Source: an uncultured Lachnospiraceae bacterium
GTDB lineage: Bacteria > Bacillota > Clostridia > Lachnospirales > Lachnospiraceae
Length of the DNA stretch: 64,000 nucleotides
Assembly (NCBI GenBank): GCA_947626415.1
Contig: CANQSA010000001.1
Span: 245,232 to 309,231 of the forward strand
Reading direction: 5' to 3'
Shown: piece after piece, positions 37,146 through 45,761 of the stretch
Numbering within the stretch: the first letter of the stretch is position 1
Layout of the letters: the number at the start of each line of letters is the position of its first letter
The notes under the pieces: model-generated
The model's database searches: none
The model's input: only the letters and a program-made list of their open reading frames with translations
Told to the model about the DNA's origin: nothing
Translations under genes and position numbers: made by a program

Positions 37146-39221
37146 CTACTTTTTACCCGATTTTTCAAACGGTTCATTTAAAAATTCGGTTCCCGGCAGC
37201 ACAAACCTGCCGTTTTGAAGCAGGGCGATCTCTTCTCCTTCTGCCGTAACTGCCGTGATCTCTCCGATTTCGTCATAGGGTACGGTGATATCCGTGTGGC
37301 AGTTCATATACGCGTTCTGCAGATCTGTCCCGCGCAGAGCGGAAACACTGTTTTCTTTCGCCGCGATCCGTTTGCCGTCCGGATTATAGGTTTCCATTTC
37401 TTCTTCCCGGGCATAACAGGTGTCGCCAATGGCAAAATGCGGACCCGTTTTCTCTACAATCAGGATCGGCAGCCGGTCCAGAATATCATATTTCTGCGCC
37501 ATGGCATAAGCCGTGGTATTCGTTCCGATCGCAAACTCTCCCAGCGGAAGGGTATCGTGCAGAAGCAGCAGATTCTCGGCGATCAGCTTTCGGTTCTGCT
37601 CTGCATCGGGAAAATTTCCACAGCTGTATCCGCTTATCTTTCCGTCCGTAAATTCCAGTTTCAGTTCCCGGTAATCCAGTTCGTTTAAATACGCGCTGCC
37701 GACATGAAGGATTCCGTTTGTCCCTTCCAGTCTGGGAGACGTAAAGACTTCTCCCAGCGGAATATTCACGTCCGCCAGACAATTTTCAAAATTGGTTTCC
37801 GTTTCCGGATCGGACAAAGGCTGCATCTGTACCCGCAGATCCGTTTCATTGCCGCCGGCTCCCCGGATCCGCACATATTCCGCCTGATCCAGCGCATCGA
37901 TCAGCTTCTGCTGTACATCCCGGTAGCGGTCCTGATCCAGCGTATTGACGGCAGCCGTCTCCGCGAAAATCTCTTCAAACCGCGGTCCGATCTCCGGCAC
38001 CGGAAACGCAATCATGGTAAAGCTCCATTCTTCATCCCGGATATACCGGCCGGTAAGCTGTGCCTGCGCATTAGCGGCGGCAATACTTAATTTCTGCTGC
38101 GTCTGTGTCAGCTGAAAACACTCCGGTTTTTCCAACGGATGAAACGGCGTTTCCCCGAACACATCCATACAGGCCGGACCCGCCAGTTCCTCCGCCGGTT
38201 CCCGACAGGCTTCATAAGCGCTTTTCATCACGCCGAGCCTGCGCGTCATAAAATCCCGATCCAGATACAGATACTGGTCAAACCGATGGTCATAGTCGCA
38301 CTGTGGATTGGGATTGCCGCCGGCATAACCTATGATCCGATTGCGGTTCCGATTGATCACACTGACCGCATGGCGGTAAAAAACAGGCTCCAGCCCCATC
38401 CTGCGGAATTGCAGGACCGCGCTGCGCACTATCCGTTCAAATCCCAGCCGATACCGGATATTGACAGTCTTCTTTTTCTCCAGCGGTTTCTTTGCCAGCA
38501 CGAACCCCCTGCGGAAGCCTTCCGTAAAGGTGCTCGCCAGCTTATCTATGGTTTCCTGCGGCAGCGTATTTAAAAAAGCCGCCGTCTTGATCTCATTGTC
38601 CCCGATATATTCTCCAAACCGATACAGATAGCGCAGATCCGTAAGATCGGACTGCATGATGATCCCGGCCGCGAAATCCAGCCCGGGATCCAGCTGCTCC
38701 CGGATCCGGTAAGGCACTAAAATATCGCTGTTGTCACTGAAGAACCAATATACAATGCTCTTTAATTCTTTCATGGACGGAGCCGGCGCCGCTTCAAACG
38801 CGTTGTAGACCTGCAGGAACAGTTCACTGTACAGCACCAGTTCTTCCAGTCTCTGTTCAAACGCGTAGACGATCATTCCCCGCAGCTCCCAGTACAGAAA
38901 AGCCAGATACGCGCCGTATTTTTTCGACAGCTTCCGGCAGGAACAGGCAGGATTCGCATAGCTGGATTCATAGTTGGCTCCGGTCACATCCTGATAGAGC
39001 AGCCGGTTCTGTTCCTTTAACTGTTCCAGAGAAGCGTCCTTCCACTTTCCCGCCTGCAGTTCTTCAAACAGTGCGTCCATTTGCAGGATAAACTGCCCTA
39101 CCTGATGAAAATACGGCACATATTGCGGAGATACCGTTTCTTCCGCAATCAGTAATTCTGTTCTTTCTTTTGCCAGCGCATACCGTTCCAGCAAAATCAT
39201 CTGTTCCATCGATTCTTCCAT
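37146..39221 (-). CDS. M29-family aminopeptidase with long N-terminal extension
   Basis: A 691-residue protein. The C-terminal half (about 340-691) is a thermophilic-type M29 aminopeptidase: GGNETDLRVQMQPL, a metal Glu in PLGEVFTSPRLEGTNG, another in GEFAIGTNTTAY, His/Tyr in GPHFAIGDTCY, and His-Asp in NCHTDITVPYDE. The N-terminal 330 residues are helical and not part of the usual 370-410-residue enzyme. No signal peptide is seen, so it is probably cytoplasmic. It lies downstream of the HD hydrolase with a 12-base gap and upstream of purE. Confidence 0.85.
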   Translation of the reverse strand: MEESMEQMILLERYALAKERTELLIAEETVSPQYVPYFHQVGQFILQMDALFEELQAGKWKDASLEQLKEQNRLLYQDVTGANYESSYANPACSCRKLSKKYGAYLAFLYWELRGMIVYAFEQRLEELVLYSELFLQVYNAFEAAPAPSMKELKSIVYWFFSDNSDILVPYRIREQLDPGLDFAAGIIMQSDLTDLRYLYRFGEYIGDNEIKTAAFLNTLPQETIDKLASTFTEGFRRGFVLAKKPLEKKKTVNIRYRLGFERIVRSAVLQFRRMGLEPVFYRHAVSVINRNRNRIIGYAGGNPNPQCDYDHRFDQYLYLDRDFMTRRLGVMKSAYEACREPAEELAGPACMDVFGETPFHPLEKPECFQLTQTQQKLSIAAANAQAQLTGRYIRDEEWSFTMIAFPVPEIGPRFEEIFAETAAVNTLDQDRYRDVQQKLIDALDQAEYVRIRGAGGNETDLRVQMQPLSDPETETNFENCLADVNIPLGEVFTSPRLEGTNGILHVGSAYLNELDYRELKLEFTDGKISGYSCGNFPDAEQNRKLIAENLLLLHDTLPLGEFAIGTNTTAYAMAQKYDILDRLPILIVEKTGPHFAIGDTCYAREEEMETYNPDGKRIAAKENSVSALRGTDLQNAYMNCHTDITVPYDEIGEITAVTAEGEEIALLQNGRFVLPGTEFLNEPFEKSGKK

Positions 39222-39233
39222 TTTCGAGTTTTC

Positions 39234-39827
39234 CTACCTGTCCTGTTTCAGATTTCCGTTTTCCGTATTCCTGTCGATCAGCTGCTTTGCGTACTCCCAC
39301 AGGGTTTCCGAACCTTCCGCAGTCTTGGCATTCCGTTTTATAACCTGACTCCGGTCAATCCCGTGCTCCCGCCAGGCCAGGCCGCCAGACGCGTCGTTTA
39401 ACATCAGCGGCTGCACCTTATCCAACGTATTGGCAAATTTCGCTTCCGGCGTCTTGCCGGCTTCAAATTCTTCCCATAAGTCTCTTAATTTCCGGGCCTG
39501 ATCTTCCGGCAGCAGATTGAAGATCCGATCCGCCGCCTTTTCTTCCCGTTCCCGCTTAGACGCGTTGCCGACCGTATCATAGGCATAGGTATCTCCCGCG
39601 TCGATCTCTACCACGTCATGGATCAGAACCATTTCCATGGTTTTTAAAACATCGATCTCTGCATTGGCATATTCGCTTAACAGCATTACCATCAGCGCCA
39701 GATGCCAGGCGTGCTCCGCGTCATTCTCCTTTCGGCTCGCGTCATGCAGATAAGTCTGTCTGCCAATCTGTTTGGACCGATCCATCTCCAGGATAAAATC
39801 CATTTGCTTTTGCAGTCTTTCTTCCAT
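39234..39827 (-). CDS. HD-domain phosphohydrolase (HDDC2/5'-deoxynucleotidase-like)
   Basis: A 197-residue HD protein with metal ligands in ENDAEHAWHLALM and LIHDVVEIDAGDTYAYD, and a late Asp in FANTLDKVQPL. This is the pattern of YfbR/HDDC2-type nucleotidases. Its neighbours are pyrimidine and purine genes, which fits a nucleotide-pool role, but substrate is not shown. Confidence 0.85.
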   Translation of the reverse strand: MEERLQKQMDFILEMDRSKQIGRQTYLHDASRKENDAEHAWHLALMVMLLSEYANAEIDVLKTMEMVLIHDVVEIDAGDTYAYDTVGNASKREREEKAADRIFNLLPEDQARKLRDLWEEFEAGKTPEAKFANTLDKVQPLMLNDASGGLAWREHGIDRSQVIKRNAKTAEGSETLWEYAKQLIDRNTENGNLKQDR

Positions 39828-39844
39828 ATTTTATCTCCGCTCTC

Positions 39845-40162
39845 CTATACAAACGCCAGAAACGTACCCGCCAGCAAAAGCCATACCGCGGCATTTAAAA
39901 GGCTTCCGATCCAGCTGTAAAGCTGGCGTCTGTCTTCCTCTTTAAATCCCAGCAGTCCCATAATAAAGCCGAATACCGCAACGGCAAACGCTGCGATTCC
40001 CAAAATGCCGACTAAGATCCCGGCTTCTCCCCGATTCCGATACGCGATCACGATCCCGGTGATCAGAAGCGCTGCGGCAGCAACGCCGATCAGAAGAGAG
40101 ATCCTGCCCCGTTTGGCATTTCTGCGATTTAAAAGACTATAACGTCCCGGTTTCTTCCGCAT
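39845..40162 (-). CDS. Small three-helix membrane protein (DUF6142-like)
   Basis: A 105-residue protein with hydrophobic segments ISLLIGVAAAALLITGIVI, GILGIAAFAVAVFGFIMGLLG and IGSLLNAAVWLLLAGTFL. It resembles, from memory, the DUF6142 family; function unknown. Its start overlaps the VanZ gene by 26 bases. Confidence 0.75.
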   Translation of the reverse strand: MRKKPGRYSLLNRRNAKRGRISLLIGVAAAALLITGIVIAYRNRGEAGILVGILGIAAFAVAVFGFIMGLLGFKEEDRRQLYSWIGSLLNAAVWLLLAGTFLAFV

Positions 40163-40649
40163 TGTAATCCCCCGTTTTTCTCAATTTCTTTTTCCGCCGC
40201 CGATAAAGGTGAAATCCGATACGGAATACAGCGTAACCCAGTATCCCGCCGATCGTATTCAGCAGCAGATCGTCCACATCGAATACGCCGATCCTGAAAA
40301 TCAGCTGTGTGGTTTCAATCAGAAGGCTGAATAAGAAAGTCAGGCAGGCTACGACCAGCCCATTCCGCAGTTTCCGCATATGAAAGGGAAGGAAAAATCC
40401 AAACGGCATAAATACGACCACATTTCCGAACAGATTCACAATGGCAACCAGCGGTCCGTGCACTGCCCAAACTTTGGAAAAGCGGTCGATTTCCAGAAAC
40501 AGTTCCAAATTATAACGATACAGATCCGCCGCCGCAGTCCGGTGAAAACTGTCTGCCAGAAACATGAAATAGACGACTCCCAGCATGTACACAACAAATA
40601 AAATGCCGCTCAGCCGCCTAATCCGTTTCATCTTTACATGATTATCCAT
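40137..40649 (-). CDS. VanZ-family membrane protein
   Basis: A 170-residue protein with four helices and the VanZ core NLFGNVVVFMPFGFFLPF and ETTQLIFRIGVFDVDDLLLNTIGGILGYAVF. Family members include a teicoplanin-resistance protein, but most are of unknown role. An internal ATG at 40631 is an alternative start. No van genes are present. Confidence 0.88.
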   Translation of the reverse strand: MDNHVKMKRIRRLSGILFVVYMLGVVYFMFLADSFHRTAAADLYRYNLELFLEIDRFSKVWAVHGPLVAIVNLFGNVVVFMPFGFFLPFHMRKLRNGLVVACLTFLFSLLIETTQLIFRIGVFDVDDLLLNTIGGILGYAVFRIGFHLYRRRKKKLRKTGDYNAEETGTL

Positions 40650-40663
40650 TCTCTCACATCCGG

Positions 40664-40816
40664 CTAAAACATGATGTCCGATTTTTTCCGAAGCAGCCGG
40701 CCGCCGTTTACAATCGCCAGTACACCGATCGCGACCCCTGTCACAACGGCAAGAATCCCGATTACCAGATTCCCGGCTCCGACACTTCTCATTGTTTTGT
40801 AGGTTTCTTCATTCAT
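40664..40816 (-). CDS. 50-residue single-helix membrane protein
   Basis: Minus-strand ATG at 40816, preceded by GGAG with 7-base spacing, opens a 50-codon frame: MNEETYKTMRSVGAGN, then a 20-residue helix (LVIGILAVVTGVAIGVLAIV), then NGGRLLRKKSD and stop TAG. Positive-inside charge suggests the N-terminus is outside. It fills the gap between pyrE and vanZ in the same direction. Function unknown. Confidence 0.75.
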   Translation of the reverse strand: MNEETYKTMRSVGAGNLVIGILAVVTGVAIGVLAIVNGGRLLRKKSDIMF

Positions 40817-40855
40817 AGTTGATCTCCATTTCCTTTGCATGTCTGCAAATCATTT

Positions 40856-41530
40856 TTATTTTATACCATAAATTTCATAATATGCGTCGATTGCGGCCTT
40901 CAGGGTATCGTCGATCACGATCCTGCCCCGGCATTCCCGATTATAAAGATGTTCCACCACTTCCTCCATGGTGACGATCGCATTGGCGTCAAACCCATAG
41001 GTTTCCCTGATTTCATCCAACGCGCACTGCGTGCCCTTGCCGCGTTCCATGCGGTTTAAGGAAACCATCAGTCCCTTGATCTCCACATTTCCCTGTGCCT
41101 GAATGATCGGGAAGGTTTCTTCTATGGATTTCCCGGAAGTCGTCACATCCTCGATAATCACCACCCGGTCGCCGTCTTTGATCTTACTGCCTAATAAAAT
41201 GCCGGTATCTCCGTGATCCTTTACTTCCTTCCGGTTCGAGCAGTAGCGGATATCCACGCCGTACAGCTCGCTGATCGCCATTGTCGTCGCCACGCTCAGC
41301 GGAATTCCCTTGTAAGCCGGTCCGAAAAGCACGTCAAAATCCAGTCCGTAGTGGTCGTGGATCGCCTTTGCGTAATATTCGCCCAGTCTGCGAAGCTGGG
41401 TACCCGTCACATAAGCGCCGGCATTCATGAAAAATGGGGATTTTCTGCCGCTTTTTAAAGTAAATTCCCCGAATTTCAGCACATCGCTCTCAACCATAAA
41501 TTCAATAAATTCCTGCTTATACTGTTCCAT
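40856..41530 (-). CDS. pyrE: Orotate phosphoribosyltransferase
   Basis: A 224-residue PRTase with FTLKSGRKSPFFMNAG, FGPAYKGIPLSV and the PRPP motif VVIIEDVTTSGKS. Converts orotate to OMP. Last enzyme of the pyrC-F-K-D-E run, 11 bases after pyrD. Confidence 0.97.
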   Translation of the reverse strand: MEQYKQEFIEFMVESDVLKFGEFTLKSGRKSPFFMNAGAYVTGTQLRRLGEYYAKAIHDHYGLDFDVLFGPAYKGIPLSVATTMAISELYGVDIRYCSNRKEVKDHGDTGILLGSKIKDGDRVVIIEDVTTSGKSIEETFPIIQAQGNVEIKGLMVSLNRMERGKGTQCALDEIRETYGFDANAIVTMEEVVEHLYNRECRGRIVIDDTLKAAIDAYYEIYGIK

Positions 41531-41541
41531 TCTTCCCTCCG

Positions 41542-42444
41542 TTATTTCACGATCCCGATCAGATCGCTGATATTTTCTACCTGATGCTGCTTCATATAAG
41601 CCTCGATTCCGTCAACCACTTCTTTCGTGGTATACGGATTATAAAAATTCGCGGTTCCTACAGATACGCCTGTTGCGCCTGCCAGAATAAATTCCAGCGC
41701 GTCTTCCGCAGACGCGATCCCGCCCATACCGATAATGGGCAGTTTTATCGCGTTGGCGGTCTGATAGACCATGCGGACTGCCACCGGTTTCACCGCCGGA
41801 CCGGACAGACCGCCGGTTTTATTCGCCAGCACGAAGGTCTGTCTGTGAATATCGATCTTCATACCGGTCAGCGTATTGATCAGGGAAACCGCGTCCGCGC
41901 CCCCTGCCTCTACGGCTTTTGCCATCTCGGTAATATCGGTCACATTCGGACTTAATTTCATGATGACCGGCTGTTTCGCGACCCGCTTCACCGCCTTCGT
42001 AATGGCTTCCGCCATGGCGGGGTTCTGACCGAACGCGATCCCGCCTTCCTTTACGTTGGGGCAGGAAATGTTGATCTCCAGCAGATCCACCGGCTCATCG
42101 CCCAGCCGTTCCACTACTTCCACATAATCTTCTGTGCTTCTTCCGCATACATTTACAATGATCCTGGTATCAAACTGCTTTAAAAACGGAATATCCCGTT
42201 TTATGAACACATCGATCCCCGGATTCTGAAGCCCGATGGCGTTCATCATACCGCCGTATGTCTCCGCCACACGCGGCGTAGGATTGCCGGGCCAGGGTAC
42301 ATTCGCCACGCCTTTCGTCACCACGGCGCCCAGCTGGTTCAGATCCACAAACTCACTGTACTCTTCGCCCGAACCAAAAGTACCGGAGGCCACCATAACC
42401 GGATTCTTTAACTCTACGCCCGCAATCCTGACTTTCGTATTCAT
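41542..42444 (-). CDS. pyrD: Dihydroorotate dehydrogenase B, catalytic subunit
   Basis: A 300-residue class 1B enzyme: NPVMVASGTFGSGEEY, catalytic Cys in INISCPNVKEGG, FMN-site MKLSPNVTDI and GMGGIASAEDALEF. Its NAD-linked partner PyrK is encoded immediately upstream with a 4-base overlap. Confidence 0.97.
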   Translation of the reverse strand: MNTKVRIAGVELKNPVMVASGTFGSGEEYSEFVDLNQLGAVVTKGVANVPWPGNPTPRVAETYGGMMNAIGLQNPGIDVFIKRDIPFLKQFDTRIIVNVCGRSTEDYVEVVERLGDEPVDLLEINISCPNVKEGGIAFGQNPAMAEAITKAVKRVAKQPVIMKLSPNVTDITEMAKAVEAGGADAVSLINTLTGMKIDIHRQTFVLANKTGGLSGPAVKPVAVRMVYQTANAIKLPIIGMGGIASAEDALEFILAGATGVSVGTANFYNPYTTKEVVDGIEAYMKQHQVENISDLIGIVK

Positions 42445-43223
42445 CCGATCTCCACCTCCTCAGCCCAGAATACCGGACCGTCCTTGCAGATCCGTTTATT
42501 GTGCACATGCGAGTGTTCGTCAATCTCTTTTGACTGACAGACGCAGCCCAGACAGGCGCCGATCCCGCACGCCATCCGTTCTTCCATGGAAATCTGCGTT
42601 CTGATCTTATGACTTTCTCCGAACGCCTTCACTGCCCGCAGCATCGGCATAGGTCCGCAGGCGTAAATCGTGTCCGCTGTCAGATTACGCGCCCGGATTG
42701 CGTCCATAACAGTTCCCTGTATCCCCAGGCTTCCGTCCTCAGTTGCCAGGCAGACCGATCCGCAGGCTTCCAGCTCCGATACCAGAAACGTGTCCGCGTT
42801 CCGATACCCGATCACGGATACCAGATCGGTTACGCCGTTTTTCTTTAAGGTCTTTGCCAGTTCTACCATGGGCGGGATTCCGATTCCGCCGGCAATCAGC
42901 AGCGCGCTGCCTGTCTGCGGGTAAAACCCGTTTCCCAGCGGTCCCAGTATGGTAACCGGATCACCCGCCTGATAATGGGAAAATTCTTCGGTTCCTCCGC
43001 CTACAACCCGGTATACGATCCGCAGATTTCCTGCCGCCGCGTCAATCTCACACAGACTGATCGGTCTGGGCAGCAGCCGACTCCCGTCTCTCGGATAGAC
43101 GGAAATAAACTGTCCTGCTTTCGCCTGAGCCGCAATCGCCGGCGTATGGATCCACATACTGTATACGCCTTCCGCCAGACGATCCTGCCGGATCACCGCG
43201 GCGGTTTCCTTCACTTTACTCAT
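42441..43223 (-). CDS. pyrK: Dihydroorotate dehydrogenase B, electron-transfer subunit
   Basis: A 260-residue FAD/2Fe-2S protein with FAD-binding RLLPRPISLCEID, NAD-binding LIAGGIGIPPMVELA, and cluster cysteines in CGIGACLGCVC plus a fourth in RICKDG. It passes electrons from PyrDB to NAD. Overlaps pyrF by 4 bases. Confidence 0.97.
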   Translation of the reverse strand: MSKVKETAAVIRQDRLAEGVYSMWIHTPAIAAQAKAGQFISVYPRDGSRLLPRPISLCEIDAAAGNLRIVYRVVGGGTEEFSHYQAGDPVTILGPLGNGFYPQTGSALLIAGGIGIPPMVELAKTLKKNGVTDLVSVIGYRNADTFLVSELEACGSVCLATEDGSLGIQGTVMDAIRARNLTADTIYACGPMPMLRAVKAFGESHKIRTQISMEERMACGIGACLGCVCQSKEIDEHSHVHNKRICKDGPVFWAEEVEIG

Positions 43224-44152
43224 AAACTCCTCCGTTTCAGAGCGCCGTCAATATCCGCGATCATGTCAAGGACGGCCTGTCTGGAAGCGTCCGCGTAATG
43301 CTCGGAGCCAAACTTCTCATACTGTTTCTGTTTATATGCCGCAATAATGCCGCGGGAAGAATTCACAATGGCTCCCAGCCCGTCCGCATTAAAAAAGTGT
43401 ACCAGATCCGCGCCTTTACCGCCCTGCGCGCCGTAGCCCGGTACCAGGATAAAGGTATTCGGCATCAGCTTCCGCAGGATCCTGCCCTGTTCCGGATAAG
43501 TAGCGCCCACTACAGCGCCCACATTGCTGTAACTGCCGTCCATGGACTGCGCGCCCCACTGGGCAACCTTTTCTCCGACCCACTCATACAGCGCTCTGCC
43601 GTCGATCAGCCGGTCCTGAAACTCTCCGCTTGACGGATTGGACGTTTTTACCAGAATAAAAATACCCTTGTCCGCCGTATTGCAGACATCTATAAACGGC
43701 TTGATCCCATCGGTTCCCAGATAAGGATTCACAGTAGCGAAATCTTCGTTAAAAGCAGGATAACTCCGGCTGCCGATCTGCACGGTTCCCAGATGCGCAG
43801 CGGCATAAGCTGCCGATGTAGAACCGATATCGCCCCGCTTCACATCCCCGATGACGATCAGTCCTTTCTCCTTACAATAATCCACCGTTTTCTGAAACGC
43901 CGCCATACCCGGAAGTCCGAACTGTTCGTACATGGCGACCTGCGGCTTCACAGCCGGGATCAGATCACAGACCGCGTCCACGATCCCCTTGTTATACTGC
44001 CAGACTGCTTCCGCAGCGCCCTCCGGCGTCTCTCCGTATTCCGCATACGCGGCTTTGGTAATATGCTCCGGTATATAACCAAGCATAGGATCCAGCCCCA
44101 CCACGATCGGCGCATTGGTTTTCTGAATCTTTGTAATCAGCTTCTGAATCAT
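43220..44152 (-). CDS. pyrF: Orotidine 5'-phosphate decarboxylase (long PyrF form)
   Basis: A 310-residue OMP decarboxylase of the long (group 2) type: IVVGLDPMLGYIPEH, the catalytic IVIGDVKRGDIGSTS, and C-terminal LVPGYGAQGGKG. Starts 28 bases after pyrC. Confidence 0.96.
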   Translation of the reverse strand: MIQKLITKIQKTNAPIVVGLDPMLGYIPEHITKAAYAEYGETPEGAAEAVWQYNKGIVDAVCDLIPAVKPQVAMYEQFGLPGMAAFQKTVDYCKEKGLIVIGDVKRGDIGSTSAAYAAAHLGTVQIGSRSYPAFNEDFATVNPYLGTDGIKPFIDVCNTADKGIFILVKTSNPSSGEFQDRLIDGRALYEWVGEKVAQWGAQSMDGSYSNVGAVVGATYPEQGRILRKLMPNTFILVPGYGAQGGKGADLVHFFNADGLGAIVNSSRGIIAAYKQKQYEKFGSEHYADASRQAVLDMIADIDGALKRRSL

Positions 44153-44180
44153 ATGTCCTCCATTTTATCCCGTATTCTGC

Positions 44181-45476
44181 TCAATTTTCCAGACCGCTGT
44201 CATAGGCGATCACGCCGTCCACGATCGTATAACGCACCTTGCCGCGTACCTTCTGCCCCGCAAACGGAGTATTTTTCCCTTTGGAAACAAAGGTCTTGGG
44301 ATCGATCACATACTCGGCGTTCGGATCGATCACGGTAATATCTGCAGGCGCTCCTTCTTCCAGCGTTCCCCGGTCAATCCCCAGGATCTTAGCCGGCGCA
44401 TAACTCATGCGTTCCGCCATCATATAAGGAGTCAGGATCCCCGGCTCCACCAGATTCGTAACTGTCAGCGCCACTGCCGTTTCCGAACCCACAATGCCAA
44501 ACGGCGCTTCCGTGATCGGCTTTTCCTTCTCTGCTGCCGTATGCGGCGCGTGATCTGTAGAAATAGCGTCTATGATTCCCAGCCGCAGTCCTTCTTTCAG
44601 CGCTTCCATATCTTCCCGGGTCCGCAGCGGCGGGTTCATCTTATAATTAGCGTCCGCCCGGTCCATATCATCCGTACACATGGAAAAATGATGCGGACAA
44701 ACTTCCGCGGTCACCGATATACCGGCTTCCTTCGCCGCCTTTACCATCGCCACACTGTCTTTCGTCGAGCAATGGCACAGATGCAGCTTCGCGCCGGTCT
44801 CCTTCGCCAATAAGATATCTCTGGCTATGATCACATCTTCTACGGCGTTGCTGATCCCAGGCACGCCGAATTCCTCTGCCTTCTCGCCTTCATTGATACA
44901 GCCGCTGCCGGCCAGATTCTTATCTTCGCAATGCGCCAGCACCACCAGATCGTTCTCCGCCGCTTTCTTCATCGCTTCCCGATACAAGGCCGCGTTCATG
45001 ACGGACTTGCCGTCTTCACTGATCGCCATCGCGCCCGCCTTTGCCATGCCGGCGATATCGGTCACCTCTTCTCCGGCCTGTCCCACCGTAACTGCGCCTA
45101 CCGGCAATACATGAATAGGGGACACCGCCTCCGCCTTTTCCAACAGCCACGCGATCCGCTCCGGGCTGTCCGCAGCCGGCTTCGTGTTCGGCATCGGACA
45201 TACAGAAGTAAAGCCGCCCCTGGCCATTGCTTTCGTCCCGGTCTCAATGGTCTCCTTCTCTTCGAATCCCGGCTCCCGCAGGTGTACATGCAGATCGATC
45301 AGTCCCGGCATCACATAACAGCCGTGTACCCAAAGAATCGCATCCGCCTCTGTCTTCTTCTCGTCAATCCAGATATCCCGACGGGCGATCACGCCATCCT
45401 CTACCAGGATATCCAGTCTGGCGTCCGTCTTCGTCGCCGGATCCAGTACCCGTCCGTCTTTAATCAGAATCCTCAT
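44181..45476 (-). CDS. pyrC: Dihydroorotase, class I
   Basis: A 431-residue zinc amidohydrolase: GLIDLHVHLREPGFEEKET, ISEDGKSVM, LAHCEDKNL, LHLCHCSTKDSV and ISTDHAPHTAAEK supply the metal ligands and catalytic Asp. The ATG at 45476 is preferred; GGAG lies 11 bases upstream. First gene of the pyr operon, with a promoter close by and a leader too short for a PyrR-type attenuator. Confidence 0.96.
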   Translation of the reverse strand: MRILIKDGRVLDPATKTDARLDILVEDGVIARRDIWIDEKKTEADAILWVHGCYVMPGLIDLHVHLREPGFEEKETIETGTKAMARGGFTSVCPMPNTKPAADSPERIAWLLEKAEAVSPIHVLPVGAVTVGQAGEEVTDIAGMAKAGAMAISEDGKSVMNAALYREAMKKAAENDLVVLAHCEDKNLAGSGCINEGEKAEEFGVPGISNAVEDVIIARDILLAKETGAKLHLCHCSTKDSVAMVKAAKEAGISVTAEVCPHHFSMCTDDMDRADANYKMNPPLRTREDMEALKEGLRLGIIDAISTDHAPHTAAEKEKPITEAPFGIVGSETAVALTVTNLVEPGILTPYMMAERMSYAPAKILGIDRGTLEEGAPADITVIDPNAEYVIDPKTFVSKGKNTPFAGQKVRGKVRYTIVDGVIAYDSGLEN

Positions 45477-45515
45477 GCAGTCTGTTACTCCTTCCAAACT
45501 CTGTCATTTGCTACA

Positions 45516-45544
45516 AGTATACCAAACCACTGCTTAAAAGTCAC
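45516..45544 (-). promoter_or_regulatory. Promoter of the pyr operon
   Basis: Minus strand GTGACT (45539-45544), 17-bp spacer, TATACT (45516-45521), 39 bases before the ATG. Confidence 0.6.
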
Positions 45545-45591
45545 CCCATATCTTGTGAAAATAATTTAAAAATTTTTTTCTGAAATAAGCA

Positions 45592-45620
45592 TTGACATTT
45601 TTTCTGTCCTCTGCTATGAT
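45592..45620 (+). promoter_or_regulatory. Sigma-A promoter of tRNA-Gly
   Basis: TTGACA (45592-45597), 17-bp spacer, TATGAT (45615-45620). Confidence 0.8.
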
Positions 45621-45647
45621 ATCCCTTGTCAGCGAAAGCTGTGATAT

Positions 45648-45720
45648 GCGCGAGTGGCTCAGTTGGTGGAGCACGACCTTGCCAAGGTCGGGGTCGCGGG
45701 TTCGAGTCCCGTCTCGCGCT
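45648..45720 (+). tRNA. tRNA-Gly (anticodon GCC)
   Basis: GCGCGAG pairs with CTCGCGC; D-arm with AGTTGGT; anticodon arm GACCT-TGCC-AAGGTC gives GCC; T-arm CGGGTTCGAGTCCCG; discriminator T. CTATTTTTTTG follows as a terminator-like T-run. It marks the left edge of the accessory region; no duplicated 3' end (att site) was seen further right. Confidence 0.95.
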
Positions 45721-45761
45721 CTATTTTTTTGTCTGAATATAACCGCAGAAAAACTGCTTTC

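Noticed and set aside
40137..40649. Glycopeptide-resistance locus based on VanZ
   Set aside because: No vanHAX or vanRS genes are nearby; VanZ-family proteins are common without resistance.
45500..45600. PyrR-type attenuator in the pyr operon leader
   Set aside because: The leader from the -10 to pyrC is only about 40 bases and contains no terminator/antiterminator pair.
45648..45720. tRNA-Gly as the attachment site of an integrative element
   Set aside because: No repeat of the tRNA 3' end and no integrase gene were found in the accessory region.
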